Origin: Microtetraspora malaysiensis
GTDB lineage: Bacteria > Actinomycetota > Actinomycetes > Streptosporangiales > Streptosporangiaceae
Reading direction: 5' to 3'
Assembly (NCBI RefSeq): GCF_001528665.1
Contig: NZ_BBYJ01000011.1
Location: 1-64,000 of the forward strand
Length of the DNA: 64,000 nucleotides
In this document: positions 1 to 8,014 of the stretch, piece by piece
Position numbering within the stretch: the first letter of the stretch is position 1
Layout: every line of letters begins with the position of its first letter
Notes under the pieces: generated by a model
Seen by the model: only the letters and a program-made list of their open reading frames with translations
Told to the model about the DNA's origin: nothing
The model's database searches: none
Translations under genes and position numbers: made by a program

Positions 1-8
1 GGGGGAAG

Positions 9-1181
9 GTGCCGGGCGAGACCAAGACCGGGGCTGGAGCCGAGACCGAGACCGGCGCTGGGATCGAGGTTGAGGTGGCGATGGCGGAGATCGTCGCCCT
101 GGCGCGGGCGATCGATCTGGCCGAAGCCGCGATCGCCGCTCGCCTCCCGATAGCCGAAGCGGGTAAAGGCCACCATCTGTTCGGGCGGCGGTCGATCGGA
201 GCGTGGCTGGCGGCAGCTACCGGGTCACGCACCGCCCGTGCCGGAGAACGCGTCACACTCTCCCGGCAACTCCCGCGCCTGCCGCACACCGCCGGTCTGT
301 TCACCTCGGGCCGCCTGTCGTTCGGGTATGCGGCGACGATCGCGTCCGCCACCCGGCATCTGGACGACGCCGAAACCGAACTGGCCGAGCCGATCCTGGT
401 GGAGTTGGCACAAGCGTCGGCGTCGACGGTGGAGGACGTGGCCCGCGCCGGTCAGACCATCATCGAGACGATCGACCCGGGCGGGAGGCTGGCGCGGGCG
501 GCGGCCAAGACCGAACGCCAGCACCTGACGATCTCCGACACCACCGATGGGATGGGCCGCGTCAGCGGGCTGCTCGACCCAGAACTGAAGATGCAGCTGA
601 AAACCTGGCTGGAGCCTTTGGCGGTCAAAACCGACAGCACCGACCTGCGCAGCCGCCCCCGCCGCATGGCCGACGCCCTCGCCATCCGCCTATCGCAGGG
701 CGGCAGGCGCACCGTAATGCACGTGACGGTGACCGAGCAGACCCTGACCGGCCAATCGGAGGAGCCGGCCTTTCTGGAGGACGGCACCCCGATCCCCGCC
801 CAGGACGCGCGCAGGATGGCCTACACCGCCGAACTCCGCAGGGTGCTCCGCGACTCGGACGGCATCATGAAGGACTTCGGACGGGCACGCCGGTTGGCCT
901 CAGCCGACCAGCGGGAAGCGATCCTGGCCATGTACCGGAGCTGCTGCCGCGAAGGGTGTGACGTCCCCGCCTACCTGGCCGAGATCGACCACATCGAACC
1001 CTGGTACCCGACCGGCCGCACGAACTTGGACAACCTGGCGCCGTTGTGTGCAGCGGACAACAAATGGAAGTCCCGCCACCCCGACCGGGTAGAAGTGATC
1101 GATCAAGGGGACGGGACCGTCTCGATGCGGTTCCACCGGTACTCCAAGCTCCGCCCCCGACGCTGGACCGACAGACAGTGA
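9..1181 (+). CDS. DUF222 / HNH endonuclease domain protein
   Basis: The product is a 390-residue DUF222-type protein with a C-terminal HNH nuclease domain, a family common in actinomycetes, often in many copies and near mobile DNA. The HNH core lies at residues 327-352: D-H-I (D327, H328), P-W, the N-L-x-P-L-C stretch and the closing N351 with a following K. A CxxxxC pair just before it (CCREGC) is typical of these zinc-supported HNH folds. The GTG start at 9 has a G-rich Shine-Dalgarno-like run, but it sits at the window edge, so the true start may lie upstream. The target is unknown; non-specific or mobile-element-associated DNA cleavage is inferred from the family. Confidence 0.85.
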   Translation: MPGETKTGAGAETETGAGIEVEVAMAEIVALARAIDLAEAAIAARLPIAEAGKGHHLFGRRSIGAWLAAATGSRTARAGERVTLSRQLPRLPHTAGLFTSGRLSFGYAATIASATRHLDDAETELAEPILVELAQASASTVEDVARAGQTIIETIDPGGRLARAAAKTERQHLTISDTTDGMGRVSGLLDPELKMQLKTWLEPLAVKTDSTDLRSRPRRMADALAIRLSQGGRRTVMHVTVTEQTLTGQSEEPAFLEDGTPIPAQDARRMAYTAELRRVLRDSDGIMKDFGRARRLASADQREAILAMYRSCCREGCDVPAYLAEIDHIEPWYPTGRTNLDNLAPLCAADNKWKSRHPDRVEVIDQGDGTVSMRFHRYSKLRPRRWTDRQ

Positions 1182-1322
1182 CCAACCACCACTGAACAGC
1201 CATCCGTGACCGGCGGTCAGTGATCCGCGGTCGGTGATCCGCGAACGGCAAGCCGCGAGCCGTGATCGGCGAGGTTGATCGCGGCGGCCACCCGATGATC
1301 AGGCCCCTCACGTGGGCCAGCC

Positions 1323-1472
1323 TCGGGAGACCTCGCTGATCCCGGACTCGGCGCCGAGGGCTTTGACCAGGTCGCGGTAGCCGTTGCGGTTCGTGGTTCG
1401 TGCTTCGGTGCGTTGGTGGGGTGCGGCGCCGATCCGCGCAGTGGCCTCGGCTTCGATGAGTGCCTGGAGCAT
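1323..1472 (-). pseudogene. IS256-family transposase remnant, internally deleted
   Basis: The minus strand encodes a stretch that reads like the N-terminal third of IS256-family transposases. It has a LIEAEATARIGA-like segment, then the R-T-x-R-N-G-Y-R motif, and then jumps directly to DLVKALG-x-x-SGIS-EVSR. About 40 residues normally between those two blocks are missing, so this is a decayed, internally deleted fragment. No DDE core and no terminal repeats were seen. Assignment rests on family sequence memory, not on a search. Confidence 0.6.
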
Positions 1473-1832
1473 GGCTTGTCCGCCGATGTCCGGCGCGTGA
1501 AGCGCCGGCACGTGGATTTCTGGCACGCACAGTTCGGCATGTTGTCGGGCCGTCAGGTGGGCGGGGCCTAATCACTGGTGATCGATCGCTGCGCTGGGCT
1601 TTTGCCTGTTCGCGCATTGTCTGGGGCGGCCCGGGGCCGACGCGGGCGGAGCTCCGGCACGCTGACATCCGACGCGTGCAGCTCTGGCGCGTGGAATCCC
1701 AGTACGTGGAAGGGGCACGTCCCCTCGGGTGGTGTAACTCCAAGCTGATAACGCAAGTCCCGGATATGGGACGAGCCATCGCGATAGGTCAGCGAGTTCC
1801 CGACCAAAGGTTCTCGCGAAGGACACCACACG

Positions 1833-1958
1833 ATGGCTCTGGACCAGTCTGCCCTGCTCGACCTGTTGGAGTCTTTGAAAGCCGCCGACGCCGACGACGT
1901 CATCCGCCAAGCACTCACGGAGCTCCGCTCGCCCCCGCTCCAGGCGCCGCGTGGATAG
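1833..1958 (+). pseudogene. IS256-family transposase N-terminal fragment
   Basis: A 41-codon reading frame begins MALDQSALLDLLESLK and continues with D-x-x-D-x-I-R-Q-A, the classic first 30 residues of actinobacterial IS256 transposases. It then degenerates and stops. It is in the opposite orientation to the fragment at 1323-1472, so at least one rearrangement separates them. Nothing resembling the catalytic DDE domain follows. Confidence 0.55.
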
Positions 1959-2206
1959 AGGGTGATCCCGTCCACGCTGCTCTTGCCCATCCTCGGGCAA
2001 GACGGGCAGGCAAAGGCGACGCGGACGCTCGCAGGTCGCACGGGTGTGCTCGGGAGCGCACGGGTTCGCGGGTGCGCGGGCGCATGGGTTTGTGGAGTCG
2101 CGCGGGTTCGTGCGGGTTTGCCCAGGTTCATCCGTCGGGACGATCGTCGATCGTGCTCTACTGGTGCCCTTCGCATCCGCATTTGCCGCCCTCATCGGAG
2201 GCTGCC

Positions 2207-2662
2207 GTGGCCCGGCTCTGTATCTGTCCTGGCGTCAACCCGGACGAGCCGGACGTGCCCGTCGTGACGCTCGTCGTCGACCCCGATGGCACACGGGGTG
2301 AGCACGCCGTCGCCCGGCTCGGCGACTACTGCTATGAGGGGAACGGCGTGTTCTTCCTACTGCGGACGGACGGCTGGGCCGAGCACACACTCGACGACAA
2401 CCGCCTGGTGGTCGATATCGCCGTGTACCCGTTTGCGCTGGGGCAGATAGGTGTGGACTCGGCGGAATTCCCCGGCCGGTCGGCGATAGACCCCGAGGCG
2501 GCACTGGTGCTACGCGCGGAGGGGGCGGTGGACCCGGATCTGTACGCGCGTGCGGCACCCGCAACCGCCGTGTTCGTCGCAAGTCCGGAGCGCACGCTCG
2601 ACGAGGTGCTGACCTGTGAGGACGACTGGCCGGTGCTGCTCGCTCTCCCGCCCGAGCTGTAG
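2207..2662 (+). CDS. Hypothetical protein, 151 aa
   Basis: I do not recognise this protein. The frame from a GTG at 2207 has normal G/C-rich third positions and yields an acidic, soluble 151-residue protein. It begins VARLCICPGVNPDEPD and ends DDWPVLLALPPEL. No membrane segment, signal peptide or repeated motif is visible. The frame stays open upstream to 1460, but that part has poor codon bias and overlaps IS256 debris, so the GTG near the onset of good coding bias was chosen. No clear Shine-Dalgarno sequence precedes it, so the start is uncertain. Confidence 0.45.
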   Translation: MARLCICPGVNPDEPDVPVVTLVVDPDGTRGEHAVARLGDYCYEGNGVFFLLRTDGWAEHTLDDNRLVVDIAVYPFALGQIGVDSAEFPGRSAIDPEAALVLRAEGAVDPDLYARAAPATAVFVASPERTLDEVLTCEDDWPVLLALPPEL

Positions 2663-2683
2663 CCTCCTGCCCGAAGGGCCGTC

Positions 2684-2740
2684 GTCAGCTTCCCGTCCGA
2701 AGGGGGAGATCGTCAGCTTCCCATCCGAGGGGTGGAGGTT
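2684..2740. repeat. Short tandem repeat, about 28-bp unit, two copies
   Basis: Two adjacent units read cgtcagcttccc-[g/a]-tccga-[a/g]-ggg and differ at a few positions. A partial third copy (cccgaagggccgt) precedes them. They lie just after the stop codon of the hypothetical gene and may be a degenerate intergenic repeat. Confidence 0.5.
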
Positions 2741-3316
2741 GTCGCCCGAGGCGTGAACTCGGCATGCTTGGCGGAGGCCCTCGCCCGGCCCAACTGTCCG
2801 TCCGCCCCGGGCGTCCGTATGCCGAAGGCCTCGACCCGCTTCCGGGTCGTGGCCAGGACGTACGGCACCGGGATCTCCGCCCGCACTTCGCCGCTGAAGC
2901 GGGATGGGAGCACCTCCTGGCCCTCCTCCTCCACGCGCGTTGTGAACGTGGTGGCGTTGTGCGCGTCGCGAACGGGACCTCGTGCGGGTCGTGAACGCGA
3001 CGTCGGAGCCGGTGCGGGCCGGGGCCAGCGAGGTCGCGCAGCCGATGCCGGCTCGTTCCGGTGGCCAGCGCCGTCGGACGGCCTTTCGGGGGTGCCGTTC
3101 GCGGGGGCCGGGTGGCCGGCGCCGTCGAGTTGCGCACCTCGTCCCCGGTCGCGGGCGGCTTTCCCCCGCATCGTGGGGCCCGTCCGTCGCGTCGGCGGGG
3201 GATCTCACTGAGCGGGAGGCCGGGGGCTTTCGTACGACGGCTCTGTCACCTTGGGGGCAGAGAAGAGCGTCCCGCGCGGACCGGAGAACTACCACGCCCC
3301 AGCGGGGCACCGGCAG
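2741..3316. other. Non-coding or degenerate stretch upstream of hsaC
   Basis: Open frames exist on both strands here (for example minus 2713-3171 and plus 3061 onward), but none has family resemblance or consistent codon periodicity. A TCTCACTGAGCGGGA element at 3203-3217 resembles palindromic elements found upstream of other steroid genes in the window and may be an operator for the operon that starts at 3317. Otherwise I see nothing I can name. Confidence 0.4.
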
Positions 3317-4252
3317 ATGGGATTGAGGACTGTGACGCAGATCCGAGGGCTGGGCTACCTCAAGGTCCAGACACGGGACATCACGCGCTGGCGCGAGCTG
3401 GTGATCGACGGCCTCGGGTTCGCCGAGGGGAGCGGGCCCGACCCCGACGGCCTGTATCTGCGGATGGACGAGCGCCGGGCGCGGCTGATCGTGCTGCCCG
3501 GCGAGTCCGACCGGGTGCTCGCCGTCGGCTGGGAGGTGCGCGACCAGTTCGCGCTCGCCGCCGTCGGACGCGCGGTGGAGGCCGCGGGTGTCGCCGTCAA
3601 GGTGCTGTCGGAGGCGGAGGCCGCCGAGCGGGCCGCCGAGCAGGTCATCGCCTTCGAGGACCCGGCCGGTACGCCGGTCGAGGTCTTCTTCGGCCCCGTG
3701 CTCGACCACAGCCCGGTGATCACCGGGCTGGGCCAGCGGTTCGTCACCGGCCCGCAGGGGATGGGCCACGCGGTCCTGCCGACCACCGCGATGCAGGAGA
3801 CCTTCTCCTTCTACACGGAGGTGCTCGGCTTCCTGCCGCGCGGCGCCATGAAGGTCGGCGGCGGCCAGGGCGGCGTGCCGGTGATGCGCATCCGCTTCAT
3901 GGGCGTCAACCAGCGTCACCACAGCCTCGCCGTCTGCCCCGCGCCGCACGGCGAGGAGCCCGGCCTGATCCACCTCATGGTCGAGGTCGACACCCTCGAC
4001 GCGGTCGGAAGGGCCCTGGACAAGGTACGCAAGCTGGGCTTCTCCATCTCGTCCACGCTGGGCCGGCACACGAACGACAAGATGGTGTCGTTCTACGTCC
4101 GCGCCCCCGGAGGCTGGGACATCGAGTACGGCTGCGACGGGATGCTCGTGGACGAGACGTACTACACCGCCGAGGAGATCACCGCCGACAGCTACTGGGG
4201 GCACGACTGGTCCGGCTCCGAGCCGCTCGCCGCCTTCATCCCGCGTTCCTGA
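3317..4252 (+). CDS. hsaC: HsaC-type iron-dependent extradiol dioxygenase
   Basis: This is a two-domain vicinal-oxygen-chelate extradiol dioxygenase of the BphC/HsaC type, the enzyme that meta-cleaves the catecholic A ring of 3,4-DHSA in steroid degradation. With the ATG at 3317 it has 311 residues, close to Mycobacterium HsaC (about 300). Expected Fe(II) ligands are H151 (GMGHAVL), H219 (LIHLMVEV) and E270 (WDIEYG). The catalytic His/His/Tyr set matches H202, H251 (LGRHTND) and Y260 (SFYV), with spacings equal to BphC. A GTG at 3332 would give an N-terminus (TQIRGLGYL) closer to relatives, so the start is not settled. It leads an operon with three following genes. Confidence 0.9.
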   Translation: MGLRTVTQIRGLGYLKVQTRDITRWRELVIDGLGFAEGSGPDPDGLYLRMDERRARLIVLPGESDRVLAVGWEVRDQFALAAVGRAVEAAGVAVKVLSEAEAAERAAEQVIAFEDPAGTPVEVFFGPVLDHSPVITGLGQRFVTGPQGMGHAVLPTTAMQETFSFYTEVLGFLPRGAMKVGGGQGGVPVMRIRFMGVNQRHHSLAVCPAPHGEEPGLIHLMVEVDTLDAVGRALDKVRKLGFSISSTLGRHTNDKMVSFYVRAPGGWDIEYGCDGMLVDETYYTAEEITADSYWGHDWSGSEPLAAFIPRS

Positions 4253-4262
4253 GAGGCGGCCG

Positions 4263-5744
4263 ATGGGATCCCTCCCCCCGGTCGAACCGGTCAAGGCGTC
4301 GTCCGTCGCCCGGTTCGACCATGAATGCGAGGTACTCGTCGTCGGGTTCGGCTGCGCCGGCGCCTCCGCCGCCTTCGAGGCCGCCGCGGCGGGCGCCGAC
4401 GTCCTCGTGCTGGAACGCGCGAGCGGGCCGGGCGGCTCGTCCGCGCTGTCCGGCGGCGAGTTGTATCTCGGCGGCGGAACGAGCGTGCAGAAGGCGTGCG
4501 GTTTCGAGGACGACGCGGACAACATGTTCGCCTACCTCGCGGCGGCCCTCGGCCCGCACGCCGACGAGGAGAAGCTGCGGCCGTACTGCGACGGCAGCGT
4601 CGAGCATTTCGAGTGGTTCCTCGCGCGTGGCGTCACTTTCAACGAGTCGCTGTTCGACGCCCCGTCCTGGATGCCGCTGACCGCGGACGGGCTGATGTGG
4701 CTGGGCGAGAACGCCTGGCCGTACAACACGATCGCCCGGCCGGTGCCGCGCGGCCACCGGCCCGCCACCGAGGGCTTCGGCGGTTGGCTGATCATGGAGA
4801 AGCTGGTCGAGGCGGCGAAGGGCGCGGGCGCGGCCTGCCACACCGACACCGTCGCCACCGCCCTGGTGGTCGGCGACGAGGGACGTGTCGTCGGCGTGAC
4901 CGCCCGCCGGTACGGCGAGACCGTGACCTACCGCGCGCGCAAGGGCGTCGTGCTCACGACCGGCGGCTTCGTCGACTCCGAGGAGATGCTCCGGCAGCAC
5001 GCGCCGGTGCTTCTCGGGCACGGGAAGGTCAGCGCCGGGCTCGACGACGGCGGCGGCATCCGCATGGCGGCGGCGCTCGGCGCGGCCACCCGCCGCATGG
5101 CGGAGGCGGAGATCGCGCTGACCGCCCTGCCCGCGATGGTCACCCGGGGGATGCTCGTCAACGGGATCGGCCGGCGGTTCGTCAACGAGGACGTGTACCC
5201 GGGGCTGTTCAGCGTCGCCGCGGTCCGGCACCAGCCCGGACCGTACTGGGTGATCATCGACGAGGAGGGGTACGAGGACATCCCCGAGCGCGACCGGTGG
5301 GGCGTACGTCCCGAGATCGCCGCGGAGACCCTCGCCGAGTTGGAGGAGACGCTCGGGATGCCCGCCGGCGCGCTGGAGACCACGATCGGCGTCTACAACC
5401 GGCACGCCGAGCGCGGCGAGGACCCCTACTTCCACAAGGACGCCAAGTGGCTCCGGCCGCTGAGGGCGCCCTTCGCCGCGATCGATCCGCGGCTCGGGTT
5501 CGTCCCCGGCGACGGGGACACCGCCGTCCGGGGCACCGGCGCGGCCGGCTTCACCCTCGGCGGCCTGCACACCGCCGTGGACGGCGCCGTACTCGACCAG
5601 TCGGGCCGCCCGATCCCCGGCCTGTACGCGGCGGGCCGGGCCAGTTCCGGCATCCACGGCGAGGGCTACATCAGCGGCACCTCGCTCGGCGACGGCACGT
5701 TCTTCGGCCGCCGGGCCGGGCGCGCGGCGGCGGGGGAGGCGTGA
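4263..5744 (+). CDS. FAD-dependent 3-ketosteroid dehydrogenase-like flavoprotein
   Basis: This 493-residue flavoprotein belongs to the fumarate reductase/KstD (FAD_binding_2) superfamily. An N-terminal dinucleotide fold (VVGFGCAGASAA, residues about 27-38) is followed by E-R-A and GGSSALSGG, and a C-terminal G-L-Y-A-A-G-R closes the FAD site. It lacks the YPGPG motif of Delta1-KstDs. Near the C-terminus it has G-Y469-I-S471-G, a Tyr-x-Ser pair like the active site reported for the Rhodococcus Delta4-(5alpha)-ketosteroid dehydrogenase. A 5alpha-3-ketosteroid 4-dehydrogenase, or another steroid ring dehydrogenase, is therefore plausible but unproven. It lies 10 nt after hsaC in the same operon. 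Confidence 0.75.
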   Translation: MGSLPPVEPVKASSVARFDHECEVLVVGFGCAGASAAFEAAAAGADVLVLERASGPGGSSALSGGELYLGGGTSVQKACGFEDDADNMFAYLAAALGPHADEEKLRPYCDGSVEHFEWFLARGVTFNESLFDAPSWMPLTADGLMWLGENAWPYNTIARPVPRGHRPATEGFGGWLIMEKLVEAAKGAGAACHTDTVATALVVGDEGRVVGVTARRYGETVTYRARKGVVLTTGGFVDSEEMLRQHAPVLLGHGKVSAGLDDGGGIRMAAALGAATRRMAEAEIALTALPAMVTRGMLVNGIGRRFVNEDVYPGLFSVAAVRHQPGPYWVIIDEEGYEDIPERDRWGVRPEIAAETLAELEETLGMPAGALETTIGVYNRHAERGEDPYFHKDAKWLRPLRAPFAAIDPRLGFVPGDGDTAVRGTGAAGFTLGGLHTAVDGAVLDQSGRPIPGLYAAGRASSGIHGEGYISGTSLGDGTFFGRRAGRAAAGEA

Positions 5745-5751
5745 CGGGCCG

Positions 5752-6249
5752 ATGAGCGCGACGCGGCGGACGCTGGAGGAACGCGTCGCGGACCAGGAAC
5801 GGATCGCGGCGATCATGGCGCTCAAGTACCGGTACTGGCGCGCCTGCGACTCGAAGGATCCGGAGGCGTTCCGGGACTGCTTCGTCCGCGAGGGCGCGTC
5901 CATCCGGTTCGGCCGGATGGGCGACTACGACGACGCGGCGGGGCTGGTGGCGACCTTCGAGAAGATCGCGCTCCGCACGGTGCACGGCAGGCACGTGATC
6001 CTCGACATGCACCACGGCATCCACCCCGACATCACGCTGGTCTCGGAGACCGAGGCCGTCGGCCGGTGGACGCTGCGCTTCCGCCAGGTCAACCTGGCCG
6101 ACAACACCGAGAAGATCGCCACCGTGGAGTACGACGACGCGTACGTCGTCGAGGACGGCCGGTGGAAGAAGTCGAAGTGCCACGCGCGGGAGCTCTGGTC
6201 GATCACCCGGCCGCTCCCCGAGGGCACCGTCGTCACGGAGGATTTCTGA
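5752..6249 (+). CDS. SnoaL-like / NTF2-fold protein
   Basis: This 165-residue protein has the SnoaL_4/NTF2 cone fold signature. An N-terminal helix contains A-x-x-x-L-K-Y-R-Y-W-R-A-C-D, then the acidic D-C-F segment, a central HGRHV...H-H-G-I-H-P strand pair, and C-terminal strands with W-K-K-S. Such proteins act as small-molecule isomerases, hydratases or dehydratases, and ketosteroid isomerase shares the fold, so Delta5-3-ketosteroid isomerisation or a dehydratase role in the steroid operon is possible. The ATG at 5752 follows the upstream stop by 7 nt and the next gene begins 1 nt after its stop, so co-translation is likely. Confidence 0.8.
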   Translation: MSATRRTLEERVADQERIAAIMALKYRYWRACDSKDPEAFRDCFVREGASIRFGRMGDYDDAAGLVATFEKIALRTVHGRHVILDMHHGIHPDITLVSETEAVGRWTLRFRQVNLADNTEKIATVEYDDAYVVEDGRWKKSKCHARELWSITRPLPEGTVVTEDF

Positions 6250-6250
6250 G

Positions 6251-7102
6251 ATGGGCACGGGCAGCGGGCCGGGCGCGGGGAAGGTCGCCGTCGTCACCGG
6301 CGCGAGCCGCGGCGTCGGCAAGGGCGTCGCCCTCGCCCTCGGCGACGAGGGCTGGACGGTGTACGTCACCGGCCGCGGCCCGATCGAGGAGAACGACCGT
6401 CTGCGACGCTCGGCCGACGAGGTGACGTCCCGGGGCGGCGCCGGCGTCGCGGTGGCCTGCGATCACCGCGACGACGCGCAGATCGCCGCCCTCTTCGACC
6501 GGGTGGACGCGGAGCGGGGCCGGATCGACCTCCTCGTCAACAACGTCTGGGCCGGGCCGGCCTACGACCGCGCCGCCGAGCCGTTCTGGCGGCGCCCGCT
6601 CAGCGACTGGGACAGCCTCATCACGGTGGGGCTGCGCGCCCACTACGTGGCGAGCGTGGCCGCGACCGCCCGGATGGTACGGCGCGGCAGCGGGCTGATC
6701 GTGAACATCTCGTCCTTCGGCACCCGCCGCCACCTGCACTCGGTGCTGTACGGCATGTCCAAGGCGGCGATCGACAAGATGACCGCCGACATGGCGGTGG
6801 AGCTGGCGGGTCACGAGGTCACGGTCCTCTCGCTGTGGCTCGGCCTCGTGCGGACCGAGCGGGTCCTGGCGAAGGGTGTCGAGACCATCGCCGGGTTCCC
6901 GATCGCCGAGGCGGAGACCCCCGAGTTCGAGGGGCGGGTGATCGCCGCGCTCGCCGCCGACCCGAAGGTGCGCGCCCGCAGCGGGCAGACACTCATCTCG
7001 GCGGAGACGGCGGCCGAGTACGGCGTGACCGAGCGGGACGGCCGGGTCCCGGCCTCACACCGGGCCGCGTTCGGCGGCGGCCCGGTGTTCCCCGTTCCGT
7101 GA
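6251..7102 (+). CDS. Short-chain dehydrogenase/reductase
   Basis: This is a classical SDR of 283 residues. It has the TGASRGVGKG cofactor loop near residues 17-26, an NNVWAG variant of the NNAG motif, the catalytic Ser in NISSF and Y-x-x-x-K in LYGMSKAA. An alcohol/ketone redox step on a steroid intermediate is inferred from the operon context (fourth gene after hsaC). Compared with typical SDRs the segment after NN carries an insertion (PFWRRPLSDW), which also occurs in the human DHRS1-like subgroup. The operon ends at the hairpin directly after the stop codon. Confidence 0.85.
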   Translation: MGTGSGPGAGKVAVVTGASRGVGKGVALALGDEGWTVYVTGRGPIEENDRLRRSADEVTSRGGAGVAVACDHRDDAQIAALFDRVDAERGRIDLLVNNVWAGPAYDRAAEPFWRRPLSDWDSLITVGLRAHYVASVAATARMVRRGSGLIVNISSFGTRRHLHSVLYGMSKAAIDKMTADMAVELAGHEVTVLSLWLGLVRTERVLAKGVETIAGFPIAEAETPEFEGRVIAALAADPKVRARSGQTLISAETAAEYGVTERDGRVPASHRAAFGGGPVFPVP

Positions 7103-7119
7103 CCGCTCCGGGGGAGCGG
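7103..7119. terminator. Hairpin terminator between convergent genes
   Basis: A perfect 7-bp stem CCGCTCC/GGAGCGG with a GGG loop begins right after the SDR stop codon and faces the convergent TetR gene. It has no T-tract, as is usual in high-GC actinomycetes. Confidence 0.6.
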
Positions 7120-7186
7120 CCCAATGCTCTCGGTCCGCTCGTGCACATCCCGCTGCTCCTTCCCGGGAGCTTCACTGCCTTCCAGC

Positions 7187-7930
7187 TCAACGAGGACGAA
7201 GCGATGGGATGAGCGCGGCGATGGCGTCGAGGATGCGGTCGAGCCCCTGCCGGAAACGCTCCTCGGGGGTGAGATGGGCGGTGCGGGAGTCGAGAACCGA
7301 CCGGCTGAACAGGGGGAAGGTGCCGGATTCGACGACCTGGCGGACGTACGGTCCCATGTAGTCCCGCTTCCAGCGCTCGGAGTCCAGGCCGGTGCGGCGC
7401 GCCTCCTCCAGCCAGCTGATCTCGCGACGGACCGCACTGTGCAGATAGTCGTTCAGCATTGCGACCAGGCCGGTGATGTCGTCGATGTGGAGCCCGAGCC
7501 CGTCGAAGGCGCCCAGCGCGAACTCGTGCACGCGCAGCAGGTGGGGGCCCAGTGTCGGCCGGCTGGTGAGCAGCGCGATCAGCCATGGATGGCGTAGGCC
7601 CGTGGCACGGAGCTGCCGGGCCAGCAGCGTCAGGTCGTCCCGCCAGTCACCGGACGGGCCGCCGGGGAGTTCGACCTCGGCCATCGCCAGGTCGATCATG
7701 AGGTCGAAGAGGTCGTCGCGCCGGGGCACGTAGCGGTAGAGCGACATGGCACCGGTTCCCAGCTCGCCCGCGATCCGCCGCATGGTGGCGGCCTCCACTC
7801 CTTCGGCGTCGGCGATCTGGACGGCCGTCCGGGTGATCTGCTCGCGGCTGTAGCCGGGGCGCCGCCCCGGCCCGGAGCGTTCCTGCCGCTCCGGTCGCAT
7901 CCAAATGCTGGTCGGTTCCGCGTCGGCCAC
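7187..7930 (-). CDS. TetR-family repressor of the adjacent MFS exporter
   Basis: The product is a 247-residue TetR-type regulator with an N-terminal helix-turn-helix (IADAEGVEAATMRRIA...GTGAMSLYRYVPRRDDL) and a TetR_C-like ligand domain. The GTG at 7930 was chosen because AGGAGAGGGG lies just upstream and because longer frames would run into the operator. It is divergent from the MFS gene across an 84-bp spacer containing two matching palindromes, so it very likely represses both itself and the exporter, with an exported compound as inducer. This arrangement is standard for TetR-DHA2 pairs. Confidence 0.85.
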   Translation of the reverse strand: MADAEPTSIWMRPERQERSGPGRRPGYSREQITRTAVQIADAEGVEAATMRRIAGELGTGAMSLYRYVPRRDDLFDLMIDLAMAEVELPGGPSGDWRDDLTLLARQLRATGLRHPWLIALLTSRPTLGPHLLRVHEFALGAFDGLGLHIDDITGLVAMLNDYLHSAVRREISWLEEARRTGLDSERWKRDYMGPYVRQVVESGTFPLFSRSVLDSRTAHLTPEERFRQGLDRILDAIAALIPSLRPR

Positions 7931-7947
7931 CGGGTCCCCTCTCCTTA

Positions 7948-7968
7948 TTTGCGTACATGGTACCTGAA
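7948..7968. promoter_or_regulatory. TetR operator, copy 1
   Basis: This 21-bp palindrome has core CGTAC-N3-GTAC with TT at the left end and GAA at the right end. It lies immediately upstream of the ribosome binding site of the TetR gene. Confidence 0.65.
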
Positions 7969-7982
7969 TAGCTATGGTCCAA

Positions 7983-8003
7983 TTCACGTACGAAGTACGC
8001 GAA
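7983..8003. promoter_or_regulatory. TetR operator, copy 2
   Basis: This second 21-bp palindrome shares with copy 1 the core CGTAC-N3-GTAC and the outer TT and GAA. It lies 35 bp from copy 1 (start to start) and just upstream of the AGGAGG of the MFS gene. The spacing puts the two sites three to three and a half helical turns apart. Confidence 0.7.
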
Positions 8004-8014
8004 TAGGAGGACGC

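Larger units (their letters stand above)
1182..2206. other. Decayed mobile-element region without an intact gene
   Basis: This roughly 1 kb stretch holds the two IS256 remnants and no convincing full-length gene. Short direct repeats of a gtgatccgcg-like word occur near 1217-1245. Two diverged copies of a 45-bp segment lie at 1483-1527 and 1662-1706 (about 71 percent identical by hand count). Third-position GC is lower and less periodic here than in the flanking genes. Confidence 0.6.

Noticed and set aside
2713-3171. Possible minus-strand gene of about 150 codons upstream of hsaC
   Set aside because: No recognisable family, weak codon periodicity and no ribosome site; kept only as an unexplained stretch.
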